Assembly: GCF_002095475.1 (NCBI RefSeq)
Contig: NZ_MLFR01000008.1
Coordinates: forward strand, 1-64,000
Direction of reading: 5' to 3'
Length of the DNA: 64,000 bases
Origin: Pantoea rwandensis
GTDB taxonomy: Bacteria; Pseudomonadota; Gammaproteobacteria; Enterobacterales; Enterobacteriaceae
Under the pieces are notes generated by a model. The model was not told the DNA's origin and ran no database searches. It worked only from the letters and a program-made list of their open reading frames with translations. Positions within the stretch are counted from its first letter, which is position 1. Each line of letters opens with the position of its first letter. Both the position numbers and the translations under genes were made by a program. Of the stretch, positions 55,322-64,000 are shown in pieces.

Positions 55322-57400
55322 TATGGCCGAAAAGCTGCGTTTACCGGGCAACTTTAAAGACACGCAGTGGAAGGTGCTGGCCGGGCCGATACTGATCATG
55401 TTGATCTTGTCGATGATGGTGCTGCCGTTGCCAGCGTTCATCCTCGACCTTCTGTTCACCTTTAACATTGCACTGTCGATTATGGTGCTGCTGGTGGCGA
55501 TGTTTACCCAGCGTACGCTGGAATTCGCCGCCTTCCCTACTATTTTGCTGTTCTCCACCTTACTGCGTCTGGCGCTGAACGTCGCTTCAACCCGTATCAT
55601 CCTGTTGGACGGTCATACGGGTGCAGATGCCGCAGGCGCGTGGTCGAGGCCTTTGGTCACTTCCTGGTGGGCGGTAATTTCGCCATCGGTATCGTAGTGT
55701 TCATTATCCTCGTCATCATCAACTTCATGGTCATCACCAAGGGTGCTGGACGTATCGCCGAAGTCGGCGCGCGTTTCGTGCTGGATGGGATGCCGGGTAA
55801 GCAGATGGCGATCGATGCCGATCTTAACGCCGGATTGATAGGTGAAGAGGAAGCCAAACGTCGCCGAACGGAAGTGACGCAAGAGGCGGACTTCTACGGT
55901 TCGATGGACGGTGCGAGTAAGTTCGTTCGTGGTGATGCCATCGCCGGTATCTTGATCATGGTGATTAACATCATTGGCGGTCTGTTGGTGGGCGTCGTGC
56001 AGCACGGCATGGATCTCGGCCATGCTGGTGAGACCTATACGCTGCTGACCATTGGTGACGGCCTGGTAGCCCAGATTCCTGCGCTGGTGATCTCCACCGC
56101 TGCGGGTGTCATTGTCACGCGCGTCAGCACCGACCAGGATGTTGGCGATCAGATGGTAAGCCAGCTGTTCAGCAATCCTCGGGTGTTAATGCTGAGCGGC
56201 GGCGTGATTGGCCTGCTCGGTCTGGTGCCGGGTATGCCGAACTTTGTATTTCTGCTGTTTACTGCAGCACTGTTCGGCTTAGCGTGGTGGCTGCGCGGTC
56301 GCGAAATGCAGCCGAAGAAAGCCCCCGAAACCACCGGGCTGGCAAAAACGCAGGAAACGCCCGCCACCGTGGAAGCCTCATGGACCGATGTGCAGTTAGA
56401 AGACTCGCTGGGTCTGGAAGTGGGTTACCGCCTGATTCCGATGGTCGATCACCTGCAAAATGGCGAACTGCTGGGACGTATCCGCAGCATTCGTAAGAAA
56501 GTGGCGCAAGAAGTCGGTTTCCTGCCGCCGGTGGTCCACATCCGTGACAACATGGAGCTGCCGCCTGCGCGTTACCGTATCCTGATGAAGGGTGTCGAGA
56601 TCGGCAGTGGCGATGCTTACCCAGGGCGCTGGATGGCCATCAACCCTGGCACAGCGGCGGGATCGCTGCCGGGTGAGCCTACCGTCGATCCTGCCTTTGG
56701 TCTGGCAGCGATCTGGATTGATAGCGCACTCAAAGAGCAGGCACAGATTCAGGGCTTTACCGTAGTCGAAGCCAGTACCGTCGTCGCCACGCATTTGAAC
56801 CACCTCATTGGGCAGTATGCCAGCGAGCTATTTGGTCGCCAGGAAGCACAACAGCTACTGGATCGCGTCACTCAGGAAATGCCTAAACTGACCGAGGACC
56901 TGGTGCCAGGTGTGATCACGCTGACCACGCTGCACAAAGTGTTGCAGAATCTGTTGATCGAGCGCGTGTCGATCCGCGATATGCGCACCATTATTGAAAC
57001 GCTGGCAGAGCATGCGCCAGTGCAAACTGACCCGCAGGAACTCACCAGCGTCGTCCGTGTGGCGCTGGGCCGTGCCATTACGCAGCAGTGGTTCCCAGGC
57101 AATGGCGAAGTGCAAGTCATTGGTCTCGATGCCACCTTAGAGCGCCTGCTTCTACAGGCGTTGCAGGGCGGTGGCGGTCTGGAGCCAGGTCTGGCTGACC
57201 GTTTGCTGGTTCAAGCACAGGGTGCACTGCAACAGCAAGAGATGACGGGTGCGCCGCCAGTGCTGCTGGTGAATCATCCGCTGCGTTCATTGCTGGCTCG
57301 CTTCCTGCGCCGTAATTTGCCGCAGTTGGTGGTGCTGTCGAATATGGAGCTGACCGATAATCGTCAAATCCGTATGACTGCCACCATCGGAGGTAAGTAA
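55314..57400 (+). pseudogene. flhA: Flagellar export gate FlhA, single-base frameshift
   Basis: Read with one frame correction this is a full-length FlhA of about 695 residues (E. coli 692). The first frame runs from ATG 55314 through LLRLALNVASTRIILLDGHT and then goes out of frame at GCGTGGTCGAGG. The second frame resumes at 55640 with VVEAFGHFLVGGNFAIGIVV. One missing G near 55640 accounts for it; the intact text would read GAVVEAFGHF. The remaining eight-helix N-terminus and cytoplasmic domain (PVVHIRDNMELPPARYRI, DMRTIIETLAEHAP) look complete and end MTATIGGK as in E. coli. If real, the cell should lack flagella. Confidence 0.9.
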
Positions 57401-57403
57401 GTT

Positions 57404-57811
57404 ATGCGTTGCTGGTGTTGGGCATTGATGATGTTGCCCGTGATGGCGCTTCCCTTGAATATCGATGCCGCTACGGGTGCCTGGAGTGACAGCGCCAGTG
57501 GGCCGAGCCTGGGTGTGCGCGGTAACTGGCTGATGACGCCGGCGTTGAAGGCGCCGTCTGCTGCGCCGGGCACCATTACGGTGGTGAACTGGCGCTATCA
57601 GCTCAGTGTTCCGGCCCCGTCAGGGTTGGTCGTGCGCTTGTGTGCACCACAGCGCTGTGTCGAGATTGAGGGGGGTAATGGTTCGACACGCGAACTCGCC
57701 AATATCTCTGCTGATGAGACGCTGCATCTGGCATTTGGTTTTCAGGGCAGAGGTGCATTGCCACCAGGTTTGCGGGTGGTGAGCAGCAGTGTGACGGTCA
57801 ACTATCAGTAA
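57404..57811 (+). CDS. flhE: Flagellar protein FlhE
   Basis: A 135-residue periplasmic protein with a signal peptide (WALMMLPVMALPLNIDA). GAWSDSASGPSLGVRGNWL, RLCAPQRCVEIEGGNGS with its Cys pair, and HLAFGFQGRGALPPGL are FlhE features. FlhE is reported to affect proton leakage through the flagellar export apparatus. It begins 3 bp after flhA and ends the flhBAE operon at a bidirectional terminator. Confidence 0.92.
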   Translation: MRCWCWALMMLPVMALPLNIDAATGAWSDSASGPSLGVRGNWLMTPALKAPSAAPGTITVVNWRYQLSVPAPSGLVVRLCAPQRCVEIEGGNGSTRELANISADETLHLAFGFQGRGALPPGLRVVSSSVTVNYQ

Positions 57812-57815
57812 TGCA

Positions 57816-57846
57816 TAAAAAAACCCGCCGAGGCGGGTTTTTTGTT
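57816..57846. terminator. Bidirectional terminator between flhE and argS
   Basis: AAAACCCGCC / GGCGGGTTTT with a 3-base loop, flanked by A runs on the left and T runs on the right. It can end both the flhBAE transcript and the convergent argS transcript, whose stop codon is directly adjacent. Confidence 0.9.
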
Positions 57847-59577
57847 TTACATACGCTCGACGGTTTTAATACCCAGCGTATCCAGTCCTTGCTTCAGCGT
57901 TTTGGCTGTCAGCGCAGCCAGTTGCAGTCGGCTATTGCGCACTTGCTCATCCTCTGCGGAGAGGATAGGGCAGTGTTCGTAGAAGCCAGAGAACAGGCCA
58001 GCCAGATCGTACAGATAAGCACACATCACGTGTGGCGTACCATCGCGAGCAACCTGAGTGATCACTTCTTCAAACTGCAGCAAGCGGGTGGCCAGTTGCG
58101 CCTCACGCTCTTCAGTCAACACGATGTCACCCTTCAGGCTATCGGCATCAAGACCGGCTTTACGGAACACGGAAAGCACACGGGTGTAGGCATACTGCAT
58201 ATAAGGCGCGGTGTTGCCTTCGAACGCCAGCATGTTGTCCCAATCAAAGATGTAATCGGTAGTACGGCTTTTTGACAGGTCAGCGTATTTCACTGCCCCA
58301 ATGCCGACCACTTCAGCCAGATCTTTCAGCTCTTGCGGGGACATCTCTGGATTTTTCTCACTGACCAACGCAAGTGCACGTTCAACGGCTTCATCCAGCA
58401 GATCGGCCAACTTAATGGTGCCGCCGCTGCGAGTTTTAAACGGACGGCCGTCTTTGCCCAGCATCATGCCAAAAGCGTGGTGCTCTAATGGAACAGATTC
58501 TGGGACATAACCCGCTTTGCGCACGATAGTCCATGCCTGCTGCAGATGCTGATGCTGACGTGAGTCGATGTAGTACAGCACGCGGTCCGCCTTCAGCGTT
58601 TCGTAGCGGTATTTCGCACAGGCGATATCGGTGGTGGTGTAGAGATAGCCGCCATCCTTCTTCTGGATGATCACGCCCATCGCTTCACCTTCCTTGTTTT
58701 TAAACTCATCAAGGAATACCACGGTGGCGCCTTCGCTGGTTACAGCCAGACCTTTCTCACGCAGATCGGCCACAATGCCAGGCAGCATGTCGTTATAGAG
58801 GCTCTCGCCCATCACATCTTTACGGGTCAAGGTCACGTTCAGGCGATCGTAGACCTCCTGGTTCTGACTCATGGTGATATCGACCAGCTTCTTCCACATC
58901 TTGCGGCAATATTCGTCACCGCCTTGCAGCTTCACCACGTAACCGCGTGCGCGTTCCGCAAAGGCTTCATCGGCGTCATAAGTGACTTTTGCTTCGCGAT
59001 AAAACTCTTCCAGATCCGCCAGCGCGATATCTTCATGATGCTCGTTCTGTTGCTTTTCCAGATACGCGATCAACATACCGAACTGCGTGCCCCAGTCGCC
59101 GACGTGGTTTGCGCGGATCACGTTGTGACCGAGAAATTCCAGTGTACGAACCGCAGCGTCACCGATGATGGTGGAACGAACGTGACCCACATGCATCTGC
59201 TTCGCCACGTTTGGCGCGGAGTAATCGATCACAATGGTTTGTGGTTCAAGATGACTCACGCCGAGACGTGGCAACTGCAGTGCCTGTGCAGTTTGCGCGG
59301 CGAGCCAGTGACGATCGAGGAAAATATTGATGAAGCCGGGACCGGCGATTTCTACTTTGCTGGCGATGCCGTCGAGATCCAGATGCTGAATCACTTGTTC
59401 AGCCAACTGGCGGGGTGCCTGACCAAGCTTTTTAGCCACAGCCATGATACCGTTCGCCTGGTAATCACCGAACTGCACCTTAGCAGACTGACGAACCTGG
59501 GGTTCGCAATCCGCTGGTGCGCCCGCCGCGACCATTGCCTGACCGACTTTATCGGATAGAAGAGCCTGAATATTCAC
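57847..59577 (-). CDS. argS: Arginyl-tRNA synthetase
   Basis: A 576-residue class I aminoacyl-tRNA synthetase. GTG 59577 gives [15 protein letters not shown], aligning with E. coli ArgS (577 residues, also a GTG start); the frame is open 19 codons further. The HIGH-like motif is in [20 protein letters not shown], and the KMSKS position shows the family's degenerate form [11 protein letters not shown]. The C-terminal anticodon-binding helical domain ends [18 protein letters not shown]. It is convergent with flhE, the E. coli arrangement. Confidence 0.97.
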   Translation of the reverse strand: MNIQALLSDKVGQAMVAAGAPADCEPQVRQSAKVQFGDYQANGIMAVAKKLGQAPRQLAEQVIQHLDLDGIASKVEIAGPGFINIFLDRHWLAAQTAQALQLPRLGVSHLEPQTIVIDYSAPNVAKQMHVGHVRSTIIGDAAVRTLEFLGHNVIRANHVGDWGTQFGMLIAYLEKQQNEHHEDIALADLEEFYREAKVTYDADEAFAERARGYVVKLQGGDEYCRKMWKKLVDITMSQNQEVYDRLNVTLTRKDVMGESLYNDMLPGIVADLREKGLAVTSEGATVVFLDEFKNKEGEAMGVIIQKKDGGYLYTTTDIACAKYRYETLKADRVLYYIDSRQHQHLQQAWTIVRKAGYVPESVPLEHHAFGMMLGKDGRPFKTRSGGTIKLADLLDEAVERALALVSEKNPEMSPQELKDLAEVVGIGAVKYADLSKSRTTDYIFDWDNMLAFEGNTAPYMQYAYTRVLSVFRKAGLDADSLKGDIVLTEEREAQLATRLLQFEEVITQVARDGTPHVMCAYLYDLAGLFSGFYEHCPILSAEDEQVRNSRLQLAALTAKTLKQGLDTLGIKTVERM

Positions 59578-59745
59578 CGCGTTACCTTCATATGCTGAAA
59601 AGGCCCACCACTGGCGGTGAGCCGATGTCGTCATCCCGCAACTAGGCGGCGGGACGGAAAAATAAGAGGGGAAGTATACGTGAAATGTTAAGGTGCGTCA
59701 GCTTTTCGCATGCGCAATAAGGGCTGGCAATAGCCCGCGCGCCGA

Positions 59746-59868
59746 TTAACGGCGGCGCGGGTGGCGACGAGGATTTTTAACGCTTTTGTCTTCACGCACC
59801 TTCCAGTGGCGGGAAATTGCAAATCCCATCAATGCAATCAGGACCGCGACAACAATGAGCATAGACAT
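59746..59868 (-). CDS. Small single-pass membrane protein (40 residues)
   Basis: ATG 59868 encodes MSMLIVVAVLIALMGFAISR followed by HWKVREDKSVKN and a C-terminus PRRHPRRR. One transmembrane helix with a strongly basic tail predicts an N-out, C-in orientation. AAGGA lies about 9 bases upstream. The DNA immediately upstream is AT-rich, as for a promoter. I do not recognise a named family. It lies between argS and yecM, both conserved, so presence in relatives would be easy to test. Confidence 0.65.
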   Translation of the reverse strand: MSMLIVVAVLIALMGFAISRHWKVREDKSVKNPRRHPRRR

Positions 59869-60187
59869 AGAGCCATTCCTTGTAGTTGTGAAACACAAAT
59901 TTATAAGAAAGGGTATCAAGCTGCAATTGTTTGCAACTGAAATAAGAGTTATCTCATTGTATTAATTATCGTTAATATTAACAGTGCTTTAACCCACTTT
60001 CATAAAGTAACTTATGGACCTGATTAAGCGATTAATCCTAATTAGATGCCCTGTTTGAACGGTTTTAGGCGCTTTCTGATGCTTAATCGGAGGAATCCGA
60101 CAATTTTGTCAAGCGCAATGTGCAACGGCCCATCGCTTGAATTGATTAAAATAACTGAACTGAAATAGGCGATTTTGGAGTTTTAAG
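59869..60187. other. AT-rich intergenic region before yecM
   Basis: These 319 bp hold no supported gene. The left part is AT-rich and probably contains the promoter of the small membrane protein. TCGGA/TCCGA at 60087-60100 forms a short hairpin followed by CAATTTTG. A GGAG ribosome-binding site precedes yecM. Confidence 0.4.
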
Positions 60188-60742
60188 ATGAATTTTCCTT
60201 CGGAACTGAGTGATTTAGAACAAGACCTGGCCAGATTTGAGCAGGATTTACAGCAATTTGCTGCACGATTGGGATTGGATTTAGCTGAACATGAAGCCGA
60301 TCATCTTGCCGTACGTTGCCATCAGTTCACCACGGCGGAGCGGTGGAAAGCGGGATTGCAGCAAATCGGCAACCTGTTTTCGGAAGCGATCATCAACGGT
60401 CGTCCTATTTGTTTGTTCAAACTGCATCAGCCACTGCGACTCGCGGGCTGGCAGGTGGATGTGATTGAGTTACCTTGGCCAGGTGAGAAACTGTATCGCC
60501 ATGAAGGTTGGGAACACGTTGAAATTGTTCTGCGCGGTGAGCCAGAAACCCTGGGAATGCGTGCGATGACGCTGTTATCGGACCATGCGTTGAGCCAGCC
60601 TGGCATCTCATTCAAAACCAGCGCGCCAAAAGGGGAGAATGAGCGTTTGCCCAACCCCACGCTGGCGGTGACGGATGGGCAAACCACAATTAAGTTTCAT
60701 CCATGGCGACTGGAAGAGATTGTCGCCAGCGAGCAACGTTAA
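60188..60742 (+). CDS. yecM: YecM, VOC-fold protein
   Basis: A 184-residue protein closely matching E. coli YecM, which has a vicinal-oxygen-chelate fold and probable metal-binding residues. LAVRCHQFTTAERWKAGLQQ, INGRPICLFKLHQPLRLAGW, ELPWPGEKLYRHEGWEHVEI and NPTLAVTDGQTTIKFHPW are strongly conserved. No enzymatic activity is assigned. Neighbouring argS and cutC are as in E. coli. It ends 4 bp into the convergent aminotransferase gene. Confidence 0.93.
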   Translation: MNFPSELSDLEQDLARFEQDLQQFAARLGLDLAEHEADHLAVRCHQFTTAERWKAGLQQIGNLFSEAIINGRPICLFKLHQPLRLAGWQVDVIELPWPGEKLYRHEGWEHVEIVLRGEPETLGMRAMTLLSDHALSQPGISFKTSAPKGENERLPNPTLAVTDGQTTIKFHPWRLEEIVASEQR

Positions 60743-61878
60743 CGCCGTGCCTTGACCGCGTGATGTAACCGGGCAACTGCCTGCTCTAATAAAGCACGCG
60801 TACAGCCAAAGTTGAAACGGACAAAGTGATCATCGCCAAAATCGCGGCCGGGTGAAAAACCGAGGCCGTGTTTCTCGAAATAGAGTGCAGGGCTGGCGAC
60901 ATCCAACTGGCTCGCATCAATCCAGCCGAGATAGGTCGCTTCTGGGCTATTCATACGCAATTCGGGGAAAGCATTTACGTGCGCCACCAGCCAGTCTCGA
61001 TTGGCGCGCAGATAGCTGATTTGCTCAGTTAGCCATTCGTCCCCTTCACGCCATGCAGCTTCAGCAGCAACCAATGCCAGAATATCAACCCCCGGCACAA
61101 TGCCCTCACGTACTTGCTTAAAGCGTTTGCGCAATTCCGCATTAGGAATGATCGCCATTGATGCCCCCAGCCCGGCAATGTTGAAGGTTTTTGACGGGGA
61201 CATGAGGGTAATACTGCGTTGAGCGGCGTCTTCACTTAGCGCGGCGAAAGGAATATGGTGCGCGTCGTGGGAGATCACCAAATCACAGTGAATTTCGTCT
61301 GAGCAGACGATGAGATCATGCTGTTGTGCGAACGCTAACTGCGCTTGCAACTCCTCACGACGATATACTGTTCCGCCGGGATTTTGCGGGTTACATAACA
61401 TCAGGAGCCTTTCGTTTCCTTGCATGGCTTCAGCATTAAGATCCATCACCCAGCGATCGTTATGCAACTGCAGTGGTAGGTTAACCTGCTCGCGTTCGGC
61501 CAGCTTTGATGCCGCCCGAAAAGGGGGATAAATTGGCGTTGGGGCGACGGTGCGTTGGCCGGTTTCCGTAAATGCGCGGACCGAAAGATTCAGACCGCAG
61601 ACTACCCCAGGTAGCATGACGATCCATTCCGGTTGAATATGCCAGTGATAGCGCTGCGCTAAACGCGAAACCGTGATATCAATCAATCCACTGGGTGTGG
61701 CGCCATAGCCCAAAATACCGTGATCGGCACGTTTTTTAATGGCCTCAATAATGCACGGTGGGGAGCGAAAATCGGTGTCGGCAACCCATAACGGCAGCAC
61801 ATCGCGATCACCATATTTGTGCCATTTCAAACTATCGCTGTGACGACGGTCTATCCATTGATCAAAATCGAATGCCAT
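60739..61878 (-). CDS. MalY/PatB-family PLP aminotransferase (cystathionine beta-lyase type)
   Basis: A 379-residue fold-type I PLP enzyme. The PLP lysine is in SPSKTFNIAGLGAS; other cofactor segments are CNPQNPGGTVY and DEIHCDLV, and the C-terminus has VRFNFGCTRALLEQAVARL. The N-terminal RRHSDSLKWHKYG and LPLWVADTDFRSPPCIIEAI are typical of MalY/PatB C-S lyases, which cleave cystathionine or cysteine to thiol, pyruvate and ammonia. ATG 61878 (MAFDFDQW) is chosen on this match; the frame is open 9 codons further. It is divergent from cutC and inserted between yecM and cutC. Confidence 0.88.
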   Translation of the reverse strand: MAFDFDQWIDRRHSDSLKWHKYGDRDVLPLWVADTDFRSPPCIIEAIKKRADHGILGYGATPSGLIDITVSRLAQRYHWHIQPEWIVMLPGVVCGLNLSVRAFTETGQRTVAPTPIYPPFRAASKLAEREQVNLPLQLHNDRWVMDLNAEAMQGNERLLMLCNPQNPGGTVYRREELQAQLAFAQQHDLIVCSDEIHCDLVISHDAHHIPFAALSEDAAQRSITLMSPSKTFNIAGLGASMAIIPNAELRKRFKQVREGIVPGVDILALVAAEAAWREGDEWLTEQISYLRANRDWLVAHVNAFPELRMNSPEATYLGWIDASQLDVASPALYFEKHGLGFSPGRDFGDDHFVRFNFGCTRALLEQAVARLHHAVKARR

Positions 61879-61963
61879 AGTGAGGTTTCCACGTAAACTG
61901 TCCACTTAAGCAGACTAACTGAAGCCATCCTCCCGAGCCAGAAGTCATGAAAAGGAGTAACGT

Positions 61964-62716
61964 ATGACGAAACTGGAAATTTGTTGCTACGGCATCGACT
62001 GTGCAATGACTGCACAGCAGTGCGGTGCCGATCGCGTGGAGCTATGCAGTGCGCCACGCGAAGGCGGGTTGACGCCATCGGCTGGCGTGCTGGAAGCCGC
62101 ACAACGTGAATTATCGATTCCCGTACACCCCATTGTTCGCCCGCGTGGTGGCGATTTTTGTTACACCGCGCAGGAATTTGAGGTGATGAAATCCGATGTT
62201 GCGCTGATGCGTGAGTTGGGTTTTCCTGGTGTCGTCATCGGCATGCTTGATGAAGATGCCCACGTTGATATCGCACGTATGCGGCAAATTATGGCGTTAT
62301 GCGATGGCATGGCAGTCACCTTCCATCGCGCTTTTGATTTGTGTCATAGCCCAAAAAAATCGCTGGAGGTGCTGGCTGATTTAGGTATCGCGCGCATCTT
62401 GACTTCCGGACAGCAGCAAAGTGCCGAAGCAGGAATTGCATTATTGCGGGAACTAAATGAACTGAGTACGGGTCCTATCATTATGGCCGGGGCGGGCGTC
62501 CGCTTAAGCAATTTGCAGAAGTTTATTGATAGTGGTCTGCAGGAAGTGCACAGCTCCGCCAGCCGTTTAGTCGCTTCGCCGATGCGCTACCGCAAAGCCG
62601 GTGTATCTATGTGCTCCGAAGCGGAAACTGATGAATTCAGTCGAACTTGTGTTGATGGCGATGTGATTGAAGCCATGAAAAGCATGATGGAAATGACCGC
62701 AGTCCGCGTCGCCTGA
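61964..62716 (+). CDS. cutC: Copper homeostasis protein CutC
   Basis: A 250-residue TIM-barrel protein. [58 protein letters not shown] and [18 protein letters not shown] match the family (248 residues in E. coli). It was linked to copper tolerance genetically; direct copper binding in bacteria is disputed. AAAGGAG precedes the ATG. A terminator follows about 60 bp after the stop. Confidence 0.95.
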   Translation: MTKLEICCYGIDCAMTAQQCGADRVELCSAPREGGLTPSAGVLEAAQRELSIPVHPIVRPRGGDFCYTAQEFEVMKSDVALMRELGFPGVVIGMLDEDAHVDIARMRQIMALCDGMAVTFHRAFDLCHSPKKSLEVLADLGIARILTSGQQQSAEAGIALLRELNELSTGPIIMAGAGVRLSNLQKFIDSGLQEVHSSASRLVASPMRYRKAGVSMCSEAETDEFSRTCVDGDVIEAMKSMMEMTAVRVA

Positions 62717-62776
62717 GTTCGCACCCGTTTTGCCGCGCAGCACGCCATACCCAGGACGTGATGTTTGCAAGTACCA

Positions 62777-62807
62777 AACCCCAGTGAACCTTGCTGGGGT
62801 TCTTTTT
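62777..62807 (+). terminator. Terminator after cutC
   Basis: AACCCCAG / CTGGGGTT with a 9-base loop, followed by CTTTTT on the plus strand. Confidence 0.88.
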
Positions 62808-62885
62808 ATCTGTCGATCAGCCGTTGATAGCGCGTTAGGCAAAAAGATGCTTTGATTAGTTTATCGCTGATACGGATAAATCCTC

Positions 62886-63746
62886 ATGAAATCCTTCTCT
62901 TGTGCTGTTTTGGTACTGCTGTTGCCTTTATCGGGTAGTGCGCTAGCGGTGAGTACGACCTGTCCGCCGCTGAGTAAAAATATCACCAGCAGTAATAACT
63001 GGATCATGCTGGGCGGCGATGCCAAAGGCGCGGTGCGCCAAGTGGTGGCTGGCGAGTTCGGTAAGGATGTCGATTCACAAAAGCGCGTCCTCGGCCAGTT
63101 TGACCCCTGTGGCGACTTGATGGTGGCTGATATCACTTATGACAAAAATGAAGGCAACGTGCTGCTCACCATGGAACAGCATATTGCCCGTGTGCAGCAT
63201 GGCTGGGTGGCAGAGTACGCCTATTTGGTGAAAGTGGTTAAAGAGGGTAAAGAGCAGGTAGTGGATAATCGTCAGGGCACGATCAGCTGGCAAGCGGGGC
63301 AACATGGCAACATTGTCAGCGCCTCAGATAAATTTACCAGCATGGGTAAAGACGGTTTCACCGATACCACTTACCGTTATGACAAACATTTTCGTCTGGA
63401 AAAAAGTGTGGCTCGCGGCAATGACAACGCCAGCAACGGTGAAAACACCTGGCGCTGGAACCCACAAGGTCTGGTGACCTCTTCGTCCAGTTCGCGCGGG
63501 AAAGATAGTTACAGTTACGATAAGCAGTGGCGTGAGATGAGACTCGACGGCTTATCGACCACGCCAGTGAGTACCTTACACTCCGTAGACGAGTGTCAGC
63601 TCTGGGATGAAGTGGGTAACTGTACGCTGAGTTATCTGCATGAAACCGAGGTGTTTGCTAAGGGGACTATCGAACGTCACCTGAGTTCTGCTTACAAATA
63701 CCAGTATTGGGATCGCGCGCCAGCGACGGCAGAGGATGGCGACTGA
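62886..63746 (+). CDS. Secreted protein, weakly YnfC-like, function unknown
   Basis: A 286-residue protein with a Sec signal peptide (CAVLVLLLPLSGSALA-VSTT). The mature part has three or four Cys (TTCPPL, DPCGDL, DECQLW, GNCTLS) and a pattern KRVLGQFDPCGDLMVADITY, then YRYDKHFRLEKSVARGND, that faintly recalls the YnfC (UPF0257) family. Unlike YnfC there is no lipobox, so it should be free in the periplasm. Terminators on both sides suggest a single-gene transcript. The family assignment is uncertain. Confidence 0.65.
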   Translation: MKSFSCAVLVLLLPLSGSALAVSTTCPPLSKNITSSNNWIMLGGDAKGAVRQVVAGEFGKDVDSQKRVLGQFDPCGDLMVADITYDKNEGNVLLTMEQHIARVQHGWVAEYAYLVKVVKEGKEQVVDNRQGTISWQAGQHGNIVSASDKFTSMGKDGFTDTTYRYDKHFRLEKSVARGNDNASNGENTWRWNPQGLVTSSSSSRGKDSYSYDKQWREMRLDGLSTTPVSTLHSVDECQLWDEVGNCTLSYLHETEVFAKGTIERHLSSAYKYQYWDRAPATAEDGD

Positions 63747-63753
63747 ATATGAC

Positions 63754-63793
63754 GTGATCGGTTTGGGCGTGCCTAGGCACGCCCTTGGATCAC
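63754..63793. terminator. Palindrome between convergent genes
   Basis: GGGCGTGCCT / AGGCACGCCC at 63765-63784 is a perfect 20-bp palindrome, enclosed by GTGATC / GATCAC. It lies between the convergent secreted-protein gene and the alcohol dehydrogenase end. There is no clear T run, so bidirectional termination is likely but not certain. Confidence 0.55.
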
Positions 63794-63797
63794 ATCT

Positions 63798-64000
63798 TCA
63801 TTTCACGGTTTTGCTGAATGCATCGACAGCCACTATCGCATTGGCAATATCTTCCGGTGACAGGTTTGGGTTGAGATTTTTCAGGGTATCGCCCTCGCTA
63901 TTCGCTAACGCCCCTACGCGCACCAGATTCTCCCAGGTTTCATTCTCCAGGTGCAGCTCTTTCAACGTGGTAGGCATATTGATCGAGCGATAGAAGCGAA
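63798..64000 (-). CDS. Iron-type alcohol dehydrogenase, C-terminal end (partial)
   Basis: The minus strand is open from the window edge to TGA at 63798-63800, encoding about 66 residues: RFYRSINMPTTLKELHLENE, then NLVRVGALANSEGDTLKNLN and LSPEDIANAIVAVDAF. FxRSxxMPTTLxEL near the C-terminus is typical of iron-containing alcohol dehydrogenases such as YqhD. The catalytic part lies outside the window, so the substrate cannot be assigned. Confidence 0.7.
   Translation of the reverse strand, partial: RFYRSINMPTTLKELHLENETWENLVRVGALANSEGDTLKNLNPNLSPEDIANAIVAVDAFSKTVK

Overview
The window looks like a chromosome segment of an Enterobacterales bacterium, most likely family Erwiniaceae (Pantoea/Erwinia-like). 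The hemA-prfA-prmC-sirB2-sirB1-kdsA-chaA-chaB-chaC block, the lolB-ispE-prs, pth-ychF-ychH and flhBAE-argS-yecM-cutC neighbourhoods all follow the enterobacterial backbone, and the proteins resemble their E. coli counterparts. A fused nasC-nirB-nirD assimilatory gene and a reduced type VI secretion cluster sit between the backbone blocks. The family call is inference; no rRNA is present to settle it.

Layout. 1-240: tail of an intergenic repeat, then tRNA-Ser(GGA) on the minus strand with its terminator. 380-1940: phoA behind an 11-bp-phased Pho box array. 1964-6104: MFS exporter with a divergent XRE regulator, a second GAPDH, and a frameshifted GlxA-type regulator. 6173-14222: a probable organosulfur acquisition cluster made of an SfnB-like flavin monooxygenase, divergent from a dipeptide-type ABC importer (substrate-binding protein, two permeases, fused double ATPase with a frameshift) and an NtaA/DszA-like FMN monooxygenase. 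14304-17311: DUF817 membrane protein, LysE-type exporter, a structured repeat, and a frameshifted unknown membrane protein.

17716-32284: housekeeping genes (ychF, pth, ychH, a GGDEF protein, prs, ispE, lolB, hemA, prfA, prmC, sirB2, sirB1, kdsA, chaA, chaB, chaC). 32285-41278: a compact minus-strand type VI-derived operon reading lipoprotein-tssL-tssM(short)-tagF-fha-pppA-unknown-ppkA. It carries the envelope anchor and the threonine-phosphorylation regulators but no sheath, tube, baseplate, ClpV or VgrG gene in this window.

41708-53705: a complete assimilatory nitrate/nitrite locus, nasR then nasFED-(nasC-nirB-nirD)-nasA-cobA. The sequence shows sigma-54 promoters before nasR and nasF, an NtrC-type site pair, and a two-hexaloop ANTAR leader whose second hairpin overlaps the 5' arm of an intrinsic terminator. 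Transcription should therefore need both nitrogen limitation (NtrC) and nitrate/nitrite (NasR antitermination).

53731-54004: second full copy of the structured repeat. 54170-57811: flhB, flhA (frameshifted) and flhE. 57847-64000: argS, a 40-residue membrane peptide, yecM, a MalY/PatB aminotransferase, cutC, a secreted protein of unknown role, and the C-terminal end of an iron-type alcohol dehydrogenase.

Four genes carry single-base frameshifts (near 5370, 11358, 17298 and 55640) while otherwise intact. This many in 64 kb suggests base-calling errors as much as true decay, and each needs checking against reads. The most interesting features are the repeat whose two hairpins differ by compensatory changes, the stripped-down type VI module, and the readable nas attenuator.
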